From: Flavobacteriaceae bacterium
Lineage (GTDB): Bacteria; Bacteroidota; Bacteroidia; Flavobacteriales; Flavobacteriaceae
Assembly (NCBI GenBank): GCA_029243385.1
Contig: JAQWSC010000004.1
Coordinates: 1 to 64,000 of the forward strand
DNA: 64,000 nt
Reading direction: 5' to 3'
Shown: in pieces, positions 18,433 to 26,619 of the stretch
Layout: the number at the start of each line of letters is the position of its first letter
How positions within the stretch are numbered: the first letter of the stretch is position 1
The notes under the pieces: generated by a model
Seen by the model: only the letters and a program-made list of their open reading frames with translations
The model's database searches: none
Told to the model about the DNA's origin: nothing
Position numbers and translations under genes: made by a program

Positions 18433-19590
18433 TTAGTCAGTAGTACTAAGGTCTAATACGGTTTGGTAAGCCTTTTTAGGTTGATAATTTCTATCAAACA
18501 ATAAAGGGTAATTGGTTCGTCCTTTGATGGGCCAATCATTGAGCCATGAATGCTTATCCATAACGCCCCAAAATGTAACTCGACTTATTTTATCCTTGTG
18601 CTTGACAAATAGTTTAAAAATATCTTCGTAGCGTTTGGCTAATTGATTTTGAATGACATCGGGCAGTCCATTGGGATATGGATTCATTTTGGGATCTCCC
18701 TCGAAAATAGAAAAATTCTGACTTACCTCAGCACCCACCATTTCCCAAGGACTGGGAAGTACCGAAATATCTAGCTCAGTAAACGATACAGGAACACCAA
18801 CAGATGCTATATCTAAAATGATTTGTTCTATTTCTTTTAAACTCGGCGAATTCAAATCCCAGTGTGCTTGAACTCCCACCCCACTGATTTTGGTGCCATT
18901 GGATTTGAGTTTTTCAACCAAACGAAGAATTCCTGCTCTTTTCAAGGGTTTATAAACATTATAGTCGTTATAAATTAAGTCCGCATCGGGATCAGCTTTA
19001 GCTGCCCATCGAAATACTTGATCAATATAATTTTCTCCCATTTGATTGTAAAAAACAGATTCTCTTAAAGAACCGTCTTCATTAAAGGCCTCGTTGACAA
19101 CGTCCCATGCGTTGATTTTGCCTTTGTACCTTGAAACGACTGTATTTACATGGTTTTGGACATGGGCATTCATTTCAGCGCTGTTCTGAATGTCTTGCAT
19201 AAAATCGGCAAGTTGTGAATGCCATACCAAGGCGTGCCCCACAATGTGCATGTTATTATCCAATCCCAATTGGACGTATTTGTCAGCAACTAAAAAATTA
19301 AATTCATTGGGCTTAGGCTGTATGAACATCCATTTCAAGGAATTTTCGGGGGTGATAGAATTAAATTCAGTGGTCACAATTTTTTCAGACTGACTGTCAT
19401 ACCCTAAAATGGTTTCCTCATTTATAGCAGCTCCTACATGAAACAACTCTTTGAAGTGACTGTATAATGTATCTGATACTAATGTGTCATTAGATGCAAT
19501 AGAAGTTGAAGCTATGTTTGAACAACCTATTAAACAAATGACGGTGTAAAAAACAGTTACGTATGTTATATTTTTAAATTTATTATTCAT
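18433..19590 (-). CDS. GH10 endo-1,4-beta-xylanase, lipoprotein
   Basis: A 385-aa GH10 enzyme anchored by lipoprotein Cys23 (ICLIGCS). The TIM-barrel motifs are canonical: ENSLKW at 82-87 (minus subsites), ALVWHSQ at 120-126, acid/base Glu167 in WDVVNE and nucleophile Glu272 in FTELDIS. The usual Pro-x-Trp after WHSQ is replaced by LADF, a modest change near the active-site cleft. It retains substrate by cleaving beta-1,4-xylosyl links. Located 25 bp downstream of the beta-helix gene and 19 bp before the GPH symporter, it is probably periplasmic or surface-exposed. Confidence 0.96.
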   Translation of the reverse strand: MNNKFKNITYVTVFYTVICLIGCSNIASTSIASNDTLVSDTLYSHFKELFHVGAAINEETILGYDSQSEKIVTTEFNSITPENSLKWMFIQPKPNEFNFLVADKYVQLGLDNNMHIVGHALVWHSQLADFMQDIQNSAEMNAHVQNHVNTVVSRYKGKINAWDVVNEAFNEDGSLRESVFYNQMGENYIDQVFRWAAKADPDADLIYNDYNVYKPLKRAGILRLVEKLKSNGTKISGVGVQAHWDLNSPSLKEIEQIILDIASVGVPVSFTELDISVLPSPWEMVGAEVSQNFSIFEGDPKMNPYPNGLPDVIQNQLAKRYEDIFKLFVKHKDKISRVTFWGVMDKHSWLNDWPIKGRTNYPLLFDRNYQPKKAYQTVLDLSTTD

Positions 19591-19615
19591 AATTCATTGG
19601 TGAAATTGATACTTT

Positions 19616-21886
19616 TTATTCTTTTATAAATCGAAGCGTTTGGGTTTTATTGTTGGCAGTGTTTACTATTTTGAGTAAATAGAGTCCTATGTTTAGATTT
19701 GAAACATTTAGTGAAAGGGTTTGTTGTTGGGTATTTCTTTGTTGAGGTAATTGAAGCTGTTTACCTGCAAGATCCATTACAACAACAACATGCTGAGTTG
19801 TAAGGTTTGAGATGGTTAAATTGCTTTTTACCGGATTGGGATAGGCAAAAAACTTTTGATAGTTTTCGTTTTCTTGATGAATACTCAAAGAAGAATCTAA
19901 AAATTCGTACGCACCAATATCAACGACATCATTAGCAACAGAAAAATCAACCGCCGAAGATCCTTGAGGCACTAATGAAAAATCATCAATATAAAAATCA
20001 CCTCTACCTTCTTCAGTGTTAGGACCCTTAACAAAAACAAATAAACCGTGTGAACTTGTGTAAGTATAATCTCCACTGAGAAGCGTCCACTCTTGGTCAG
20101 AGGTTGTTACTCTAAAAGTTATATCGTCATAGGGATTAGTTTGAGTGTCAGTGTTTTTGATAGTAAGTTGATTTTTTCCAGAAACTCCAGAGGCTAACTT
20201 GACCCAAACATAAAATGTGTAGGTTTCACCCACGGTTAATAAATTCTTTAAATCCTTTTTGGGACTGTGCCAATCTTGCGTTCTAGATGAAGTTAAAAGA
20301 CTTTTGTCTCCTGTACGTGACGCTATGGAGCTTGTTTGGATTACTGATCCAAAGGCGCTCCATCCATCTGAAGTATTTTCAAAACTAGACGCCGTTATTG
20401 CACTTGAAATCTCGGGTCTAGCATTACCAAGAATATCGTGTGTGGGCGAATAGCTAGAATCTCCTACATCGACAGCTGGAGAATTTGATTGTAAGGAAAA
20501 ATCTGTTGAAGACATATCAACAGTGCCATTTATAACCGCAGGTGCAGACACAAAAAGAGGGTCAACATCAACTATATTGTTGTTGTTTGTCGCTGGCCAT
20601 TGATAGGTTCCATTGACAAAAATATTATTGCTTGCAGTTTTGTTAGGTACGTTTAAAAATTCTAATACTGTAAAGTTATCATAATAAGACGGTGTGGCAG
20701 AAGGAGGCCTTGAAATCACAATATTATTAACAATGGTAACGCCCAAAACATTTCGCGCTTTGATTCCTGCAACGTTTTGTCCGCGATGAGCAGGATTTCC
20801 TTGTGCGACTGAAATGTCTTGGATTTGTTCGTGAGCTCCGTTATAATAGAGGGTATTATTACGATAAATAGCTGAAGCAGCCAACGAATTATCAAAATTA
20901 ATTCCATTTTTTCCATTATTTACGCAAAGATTGTTTTCAAACAAAAAAATTCCATTATAGTTCGGATCACTTCTTGTGACATACAACCCTTGACCATCTA
21001 CAATGGTGGTATGGGTTGCTGAACCGTACTCTTCGTTATTGTTTTGAGCATTATCAGGTAAGCTCTTAGTAAAAAAAGGAATTCTATTCCAGTTATTATA
21101 CACAACATTTCCTCGCATTATCATCTTAATATCCGTTCCATTATCATCTTCTGCAGCTGCAATGGTTTCTGCATAAACAATAGCACTCGAAGCCGATGAA
21201 GTCCACCAGGTTGTGTTATAAACAGTATTGTACTCAATAGTAATACGATCACTATCATTAAAACGAATTCCTGAACCGGGTGTATCATGGACTATATTAT
21301 TTCTAATTATAATATTATTGTGTGCTCCATAGCCTCCCCAAATTCCTTTTCCAGAAAAATAACTATGAGCGTAGTTCGTGTTTGGATCATCATCTAAAGA
21401 AACCAATACCTTATATTCTCTGTCTGCCATAGCCATATCGTAGTCTATTGAGGCAGAAGGGCCTACTACCTCAAAACCTTCTATGATAATATAGTTCATG
21501 TCGTCAGCGATTTTAATTCCTCCTTGACCATCAAATTGAATTATGGGAGAATGGCCAGGATAATTTCTTAAGGTAATGTAATTTCCTGGTGTACCAAATT
21601 TATTTACAGTAGCCACATGAGGATTGTTCATATTTGTTTTGGAGGAAACATCAACGGTTCCGTAATTTTGATTTCGATAAACACCATCCATGACATAAAT
21701 AGTCCCTCCAGGATTTACCATTGAAATTGCTTTATTGATTGTTTTAAAGGGCGATTCGAATGCACCATTATTGGTGTCCAAACCTTGGCTGTCGGATACA
21801 TAATAATTTTGAGAATACAAACAGGTTGAAAACAACAAACCCATCAAAATTGGTGTAAAAATCGAAATGTATTTGAATCTTTTCAT
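19616..21886 (-). CDS. T9SS-secreted parallel beta-helix protein with a CBM-like module
   Basis: A 756-aa protein. Signal peptide (about 1-25), then a right-handed parallel beta-helix (about 27-480) with N-rich turns (IIIRNNIVHDTPGSGIRFND), a jelly-roll CBM4/9/22-like module (about 495-640, SFENTSDGWSAFGS to GDFYIDDFSLVP) and a T9SS C-terminal domain (about 680-756, FAYPNPVKSNLTI). Such helices occur in polysaccharide lyases, epimerases and the GH120 beta-xylosidases. No catalytic residues can be assigned by eye. Its place next to GH10 in a xylan operon favours a role on the same glycan, by inference. Confidence 0.8.
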   Translation of the reverse strand: MKRFKYISIFTPILMGLLFSTCLYSQNYYVSDSQGLDTNNGAFESPFKTINKAISMVNPGGTIYVMDGVYRNQNYGTVDVSSKTNMNNPHVATVNKFGTPGNYITLRNYPGHSPIIQFDGQGGIKIADDMNYIIIEGFEVVGPSASIDYDMAMADREYKVLVSLDDDPNTNYAHSYFSGKGIWGGYGAHNNIIIRNNIVHDTPGSGIRFNDSDRITIEYNTVYNTTWWTSSASSAIVYAETIAAAEDDNGTDIKMIMRGNVVYNNWNRIPFFTKSLPDNAQNNNEEYGSATHTTIVDGQGLYVTRSDPNYNGIFLFENNLCVNNGKNGINFDNSLAASAIYRNNTLYYNGAHEQIQDISVAQGNPAHRGQNVAGIKARNVLGVTIVNNIVISRPPSATPSYYDNFTVLEFLNVPNKTASNNIFVNGTYQWPATNNNNIVDVDPLFVSAPAVINGTVDMSSTDFSLQSNSPAVDVGDSSYSPTHDILGNARPEISSAITASSFENTSDGWSAFGSVIQTSSIASRTGDKSLLTSSRTQDWHSPKKDLKNLLTVGETYTFYVWVKLASGVSGKNQLTIKNTDTQTNPYDDITFRVTTSDQEWTLLSGDYTYTSSHGLFVFVKGPNTEEGRGDFYIDDFSLVPQGSSAVDFSVANDVVDIGAYEFLDSSLSIHQENENYQKFFAYPNPVKSNLTISNLTTQHVVVVMDLAGKQLQLPQQRNTQQQTLSLNVSNLNIGLYLLKIVNTANNKTQTLRFIKE

Positions 21887-21937
21887 CCTATTATATAGCT
21901 ATGTTGTGAGTTTCAAACCCAAACTTTAAAATCATCT

Positions 21938-21945
21938 CAAATTTA
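21938..21945 (-). promoter_or_regulatory. Candidate Bacteroidota -7 element upstream of the beta-helix gene
   Basis: The minus strand reads TAAATTTG, matching the TAnnTTTG consensus of the major Bacteroidota sigma factor, about 52 bp upstream of the ATG. I find no good TTTG at the -33 spacing, so this is only a candidate. It lies in the 202-bp gap that would separate the sulfatase genes from the xylose-catabolic half of the strand. Confidence 0.3.
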
Positions 21946-22088
21946 AAACAGAAATAATTGCATCATTGAAAGATATGAGCAAAAACCTGCTACATTTGAA
22001 GAAAGTACATCAGAAAGGGTGTCAAAGTAAACCCTTGACTGAAATTTAAAAAGTCTTTTGTTATCTGAATAGACAATCTTACTATCTA

Positions 22089-23540
22089 TTAGTCCTCTAT
22101 AGCTTCCACGGGGTCTTGATTCACAAAATTGCGCATTGTTTTTAATTTACTACTATACATTTGAACCAAGTCCTTATATTCTGGAAGTTTGGATATGTCG
22201 GTATTTTGTTTCAAATCAGCGTTTAAATCGTATAACATATTTCCCAAATATTTTTTACCTCGGAAAAACTCTGTGTAAGAATAGTTTTTATCCACTACGG
22301 CTTCTCCTTCTTTGTAACGCGTGTAAATTTCGTCTTTTAAAGTAAAAGAAGGGTTTTCCATCACAGGGATAAGGCTTTTTCCTTGTATGTACTTGGGCGG
22401 CTTGATTCCTGCAAGTTCACAAAGCGTTGGATACACATCCACAAGTTCAGTAAACGAATCTGTAGTTTGATTTTTCACAAAATTGGGAGAAGAAATAATG
22501 AAGGGAATTTTGATAGCTTCATAAAATGTACTGTGCTTACACCAAAAACCATGCTCTCCCAAGAAGAATCCATGATCACTCCACAAAATAATAGTTGTAT
22601 TGTCTCTCAACCCCAAATCGTCTAATCCCTTAATAAGGTCTCCAATCAGTACATCCATATAACTCACACTGGCGTAGTAACCGTGCACCAGATTTCTTGA
22701 CATTTCATCACTCAACAAGCCCTCACTTGGAATATCCAAATACATATTCCTTAATTCTGCTGAATCGTGTTGGGCATGCATGGCAATAAACGGTGAATTT
22801 TTGGGTTGATAAGCATTATCGGCCAATTCAATTTCTTGATGATCATACATATCCCAGTATTTTTTCGGTTGAATAAATGGGAGATGGGGGGACACATATC
22901 CCACAGCCATAAAAAAAGGTTTGTTTTCGTCCTTTAAATCTTTCATTTTGTCAAGTGCACGTTTGGTAATTTTCCCATCATTGTAGGCATAATCATCCAC
23001 TTCCGGATATTCAAAAGCTGGACCTTTGGGGCCGTGTGAGCCTTTTTCTCCATTGCGTTTGCGTTCTTGAGCTTTCGGATCTTGATAATCTGCTTGGTGT
23101 GCTCCCCCATCAGAATCTGTCCAATATTCTTGGGTATCGTCGGGAAAATGATAGATTTTTCCATACGATATGGTTTCATAGCCATTTTCCTTAAACAGCT
23201 GGTTTAATGTAATAGCATTGGGCGCATCAACAGAGGCTCTGGAAGTATAATCATTAAAACGATCTTGACTTGGACGAATCCCTGTCATTATACTCGCCCG
23301 GCTGGCACCACATACCGCAATATTGGTAAAGGCGTTATTGAATTGCAACCCTTCTGATGCTAATTTATCAATGTTTGGAGTAATCATTTTAGATTCTCCA
23401 TAAGAATTAATCTTAGGTCTAAAATCATCTATGGAAATAAAAAGGATGTTGTGTTTTTTGTTGTCAGACTGACCAGAAACAAGGTCTGGAGTCATTACAA
23501 CACAAAGAATTAATAGAGTAAATTTGATAACTGTATTCAT
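22089..23540 (-). CDS. S1 sulfatase, iduronate-2-sulfatase-like, CxASR type
   Basis: About 483 aa, starting at the internal Met (MNTVIKFTLLILCVVMTPDL) that opens a signal peptide; the longer frame has a TTG start inside the upstream gene. NILFISIDDFRP provides the N-terminal Asp pair, the formylglycine site is CGASR (Cys77), and LWSDHGFFLGEHGFWCKHS is the C-terminal metal site. The FRP and CGASR signatures and the GIRPSQDRF tract are those of the iduronate-2-sulfatase-like S1 group (probably S1_7). It should remove a sulfate from the target glycan in the periplasm. It begins 13 bp after the preceding sulfatase. Confidence 0.92.
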   Translation of the reverse strand: MNTVIKFTLLILCVVMTPDLVSGQSDNKKHNILFISIDDFRPKINSYGESKMITPNIDKLASEGLQFNNAFTNIAVCGASRASIMTGIRPSQDRFNDYTSRASVDAPNAITLNQLFKENGYETISYGKIYHFPDDTQEYWTDSDGGAHQADYQDPKAQERKRNGEKGSHGPKGPAFEYPEVDDYAYNDGKITKRALDKMKDLKDENKPFFMAVGYVSPHLPFIQPKKYWDMYDHQEIELADNAYQPKNSPFIAMHAQHDSAELRNMYLDIPSEGLLSDEMSRNLVHGYYASVSYMDVLIGDLIKGLDDLGLRDNTTIILWSDHGFFLGEHGFWCKHSTFYEAIKIPFIISSPNFVKNQTTDSFTELVDVYPTLCELAGIKPPKYIQGKSLIPVMENPSFTLKDEIYTRYKEGEAVVDKNYSYTEFFRGKKYLGNMLYDLNADLKQNTDISKLPEYKDLVQMYSSKLKTMRNFVNQDPVEAIED

Positions 23541-23553
23541 AATTTTGATATGT

Positions 23554-25209
23554 TTAATTAGTTGTAATGTTTGAGGCTTTATAGCCAATTCGTATAGCTC
23601 GAGTGCGAATTTTTTCGTTGGGGTTTAATTGTATTGGTTTTGAATAAAGCAACCAATGCTTAGAACCCATATTATTGGCTCTTTGATATGCAATAGAAGC
23701 ACCGTTGGTTTTACAATTCAGATAGGTGAGTTGGTTTTTGGTTTCAATCACAACATCGGCAGTTGTAGGCTGAACCAAATTGGGCCAAAACGTTTTAATG
23801 ATATCGCTTTCAGGTTCAAAACCACGATCGTTTATTGTACGTTGCCAATTCTGAAGTTGTTTTCTCAACTGGACTCGTTGTTTTGCATAAGCTGGATTTT
23901 CTACCAAATTATTGACCTCCGAAGGATCATGAAGAAGATCGTACAATTCCTCGACAGGCTTGGTGGGCTTAAAAATATAAGCGGCATCACCCTCTAGTTT
24001 TCCTGCTTCATTCAACTCAATCAAATGTTTGTTCATTGGAATTTGTTCTCGATACCGATTTCTATAAATCAAAGGAAGCTCAGGCATAAAGTTTTTGATA
24101 TATACAAAACGTCCATCTAGAACAGAACGTTGCATGTCTGTTGATTCATCAAATCGATCGGCAGATCCAAAAATAAATTTTCGTGGTGACTGTGTGTATT
24201 GACCAGCAAAAGCTTTTCCATCAAGGTGATCAGGGGGTTCAATCCCCAAGAGGGACATTACTGTTGGTCCCAAATCCATTAAAGAAACCAAACGATCTTC
24301 TGTTTCACCAGCACGATATCCATTGGGATATCGAATTAAAAGCGGTACATGAAGACCGCTATTTCCAACCGCTCGTTTTTGTCTCAAAAGGTTTCCACCA
24401 TGATCGCTCCAGAAAAAGATAATGGAATTATTCATAACTCCGTCAGCTTCTAACTGATCCAAAAGCTGTCCCACTTCTTTGTCCATAGCCTCGATGTTTG
24501 AATATTTTCGTGCAATATCATTTCTTACAACAGGCAAATCGGGATAGTAATCAGGGATTGGTACATCAGATGGACTTACCGTCATGGGCTTGTTTTTGCG
24601 GAGCCAAATACGGGATTCGTGTGTGGTATAATAATTTTTTACATAGAAAAAAGGCGCGCCTTTCGGTGCGTTTTTATAAGAACCGCCGCCATAAACATCG
24701 TCCCAAGCAGTAAAAGGTGCATTGAATTGATAATCGCATTTATTGTCATTTACACAATAGTAGCCTGCTTTTCTAAGATATTCTGTAAAAGGCTTCACAT
24801 AAGGCGGTGTTACAACCTCATATTCGGGCACATTTTTGCCTGACTTATCCAAAACACCTTTATGGGTCTTATGAGCCACATTTTCGGGCCATTTAAAATT
24901 GTTATGATCTCCGGTTCGCATATTATGTGCGCCAAGACGTGCTGGATACATTCCTGTAATGATAGAAAATCGACTGGGTGCACAGACACCGACCGTAGCA
25001 TAGGCTTTGGTGTATTTTACACCCTCAGCTGCCAACCGATCGATATTGGGTGTTTTCACAACTTGATTACCATAGGCACTGAGTATTGGCCCCATGTCTT
25101 CAACGCTTATCCAGATTACATTCAAAGGTTGATTTTTTGGAGGTTGTCCAAAAGTCATTACTCCCTTGCAAAGCAATACTGTAATTAAAAATAAATGGGT
25201 TTTTTTCAT
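23554..25209 (-). CDS. S1 sulfatase, sulfamidase-like, with C-terminal Fn3-like domain
   Basis: A 551-aa sulfatase with a signal peptide (about 1-22). NVIWISVEDMGP carries the first Asp, the maturation motif is CAPSR (Cys76), and FFWSDHGGNLLRQKRAVG forms the second metal site. The sequence resembles the N-sulfoglucosamine sulfohydrolase-like S1 group. The last 70 residues (TKNQLTYLNCKTNGASIAYQ and on) look like the chitobiase/beta-hexosaminidase C-terminal beta-sandwich. It lies between two other sulfatases with gaps of 9 and 13 bp. The sulfated position attacked cannot be read from the sequence. Confidence 0.92.
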   Translation of the reverse strand: MKKTHLFLITVLLCKGVMTFGQPPKNQPLNVIWISVEDMGPILSAYGNQVVKTPNIDRLAAEGVKYTKAYATVGVCAPSRFSIITGMYPARLGAHNMRTGDHNNFKWPENVAHKTHKGVLDKSGKNVPEYEVVTPPYVKPFTEYLRKAGYYCVNDNKCDYQFNAPFTAWDDVYGGGSYKNAPKGAPFFYVKNYYTTHESRIWLRKNKPMTVSPSDVPIPDYYPDLPVVRNDIARKYSNIEAMDKEVGQLLDQLEADGVMNNSIIFFWSDHGGNLLRQKRAVGNSGLHVPLLIRYPNGYRAGETEDRLVSLMDLGPTVMSLLGIEPPDHLDGKAFAGQYTQSPRKFIFGSADRFDESTDMQRSVLDGRFVYIKNFMPELPLIYRNRYREQIPMNKHLIELNEAGKLEGDAAYIFKPTKPVEELYDLLHDPSEVNNLVENPAYAKQRVQLRKQLQNWQRTINDRGFEPESDIIKTFWPNLVQPTTADVVIETKNQLTYLNCKTNGASIAYQRANNMGSKHWLLYSKPIQLNPNEKIRTRAIRIGYKASNITTN

Positions 25210-25218
25210 TTTTATTAA

Positions 25219-26619
25219 TTAATAATGAACTGGATAGTAATCGTTTTTAGTTAGTTTTCCTTCGACCTCACTACTTACTTTATTCCATTTAGAATTTCGA
25301 TCTAATGGATGCAATGTCGGTTTTATGAGCGGCATTTTTTGATGGACTAAAAAATCGTTTTGATCTTCCATCCAAGACTGCAAAGCTTTAGAAAGCTCCT
25401 TTTTTACATTGGCAAGACCTGGCTTATTAATTATATTATTAGATTGATATGGATCTACTTTTAGATCATAAAGTTCTTCAAAAGGGATGTTGGGATAGGA
25501 CTCTGCTCCTATTTTGATAAATTTATTGACCACTGGGTTTGAACCGTAATTGGAAGCTACAACATCTACAGAATTGTAATTTCTAATAAGCTTATATCGA
25601 GAATTTCGAACAGCTCGAGTTGGAAACACTTTGCATTGCTGAATGTTTTGTTTTGTGGCAAGTGAATAGACATACTGATGAATGGGCTGGTTATCGCCTT
25701 TTAGGGTCGTGTAAAAGCTTTTACCATCTATTGACTTAGGAATTTTAGCGCCAATAATATCCAAAAATGTAGGCAAGACATCGACAAAATTCAATAAGGA
25801 TTCAGAAACACTGTTGGGCTGAACTACACCAGGCCATCGAACAACAAAAGGAACCTTAAGTCCTTGTTCTGCAACACCCCATTTGCCAGAAATACCGTGA
25901 TCCGAAGCGTAAATAAAAACAGAATTATGAGCAAGTCCGTAGCGTTCAACCATTTGTAGCACACGTTCTAATTGGGTGTTATCGTCTTCGATATTTTGAT
26001 AATAACCTGTTTTAAACTTTTTAAAGTTTCCCTTATCATAAGGCAACTTAAAAACATCTTTTTTTGAATAATTTGAAGATTTTGGATACGGTCCGTGAGG
26101 ATAATCTGAGGTTACAAACACACAAAAGGGCTTGTCGGCGGTTTTAAGATAATTTTCAAGATCTTTTAAAGGCAAATAGCGATGGGCAACGGACGTAAAG
26201 TATTTTGACCATTGAAATACAGTGTTGGGTTTCACATGCCCTTTTCCTGCCAAAACAACCTCATAACCTGCTGATTCCAGATAATTTATAACCGTTTTGA
26301 CGTCTGGTTTTACAGGCAAATGATTGGCCATACATCCATTTTTGACAGGGTACATTCCGGTAAATATTTGAGAACGACTGGGCGCGCAAATCGCTTGTGA
26401 TGTATAAAAATTAGTAAACCGCATACCTTCTTTTGCTAGCGCATCAACAGCGGGTGTATGGACTTTTGGATTTCCATATACACCATAATCTAACTGATCT
26501 TGGTCATCGGCTAAATAAAAAATAAAGTTAGGGGGCGTTTTATTTTGTTGCGCTTCGACACAATAAAAAGGCAATAGAAATAAGAAAAAAATTATTTGTT
26601 TTTGTTGGATCAGTTTCAT
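25219..26619 (-). CDS. S1 sulfatase, CAPSR type
   Basis: A 466-aa sulfatase with a signal peptide (about 1-23). PNFIFYLADDQDQLDYGVYG gives the metal-binding Asp pair, CAPSR (Cys78) the formylglycine site, AGKGHVKPNT the conserved Lys region and YASDHGISGKWGVAEQG the second metal site. The C-terminus is IRNYNSVDVV to FEELYDLKVDPYQ. The start codon overlaps the GH30 stop by 4 bp (ATGA), which indicates translational coupling to the GH30 gene and a shared substrate. Confidence 0.92.
   Translation of the reverse strand: MKLIQQKQIIFFLFLLPFYCVEAQQNKTPPNFIFYLADDQDQLDYGVYGNPKVHTPAVDALAKEGMRFTNFYTSQAICAPSRSQIFTGMYPVKNGCMANHLPVKPDVKTVINYLESAGYEVVLAGKGHVKPNTVFQWSKYFTSVAHRYLPLKDLENYLKTADKPFCVFVTSDYPHGPYPKSSNYSKKDVFKLPYDKGNFKKFKTGYYQNIEDDNTQLERVLQMVERYGLAHNSVFIYASDHGISGKWGVAEQGLKVPFVVRWPGVVQPNSVSESLLNFVDVLPTFLDIIGAKIPKSIDGKSFYTTLKGDNQPIHQYVYSLATKQNIQQCKVFPTRAVRNSRYKLIRNYNSVDVVASNYGSNPVVNKFIKIGAESYPNIPFEELYDLKVDPYQSNNIINKPGLANVKKELSKALQSWMEDQNDFLVHQKMPLIKPTLHPLDRNSKWNKVSSEVEGKLTKNDYYPVHY

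Noticed and set aside
21887-22088. A transcription terminator after the sulfatase at 22.1 kb
   Set aside because: AAGGGT and ACCCTT arms can pair around 22015-22035, but no T-run follows on the minus strand, so the signal is too weak to annotate.
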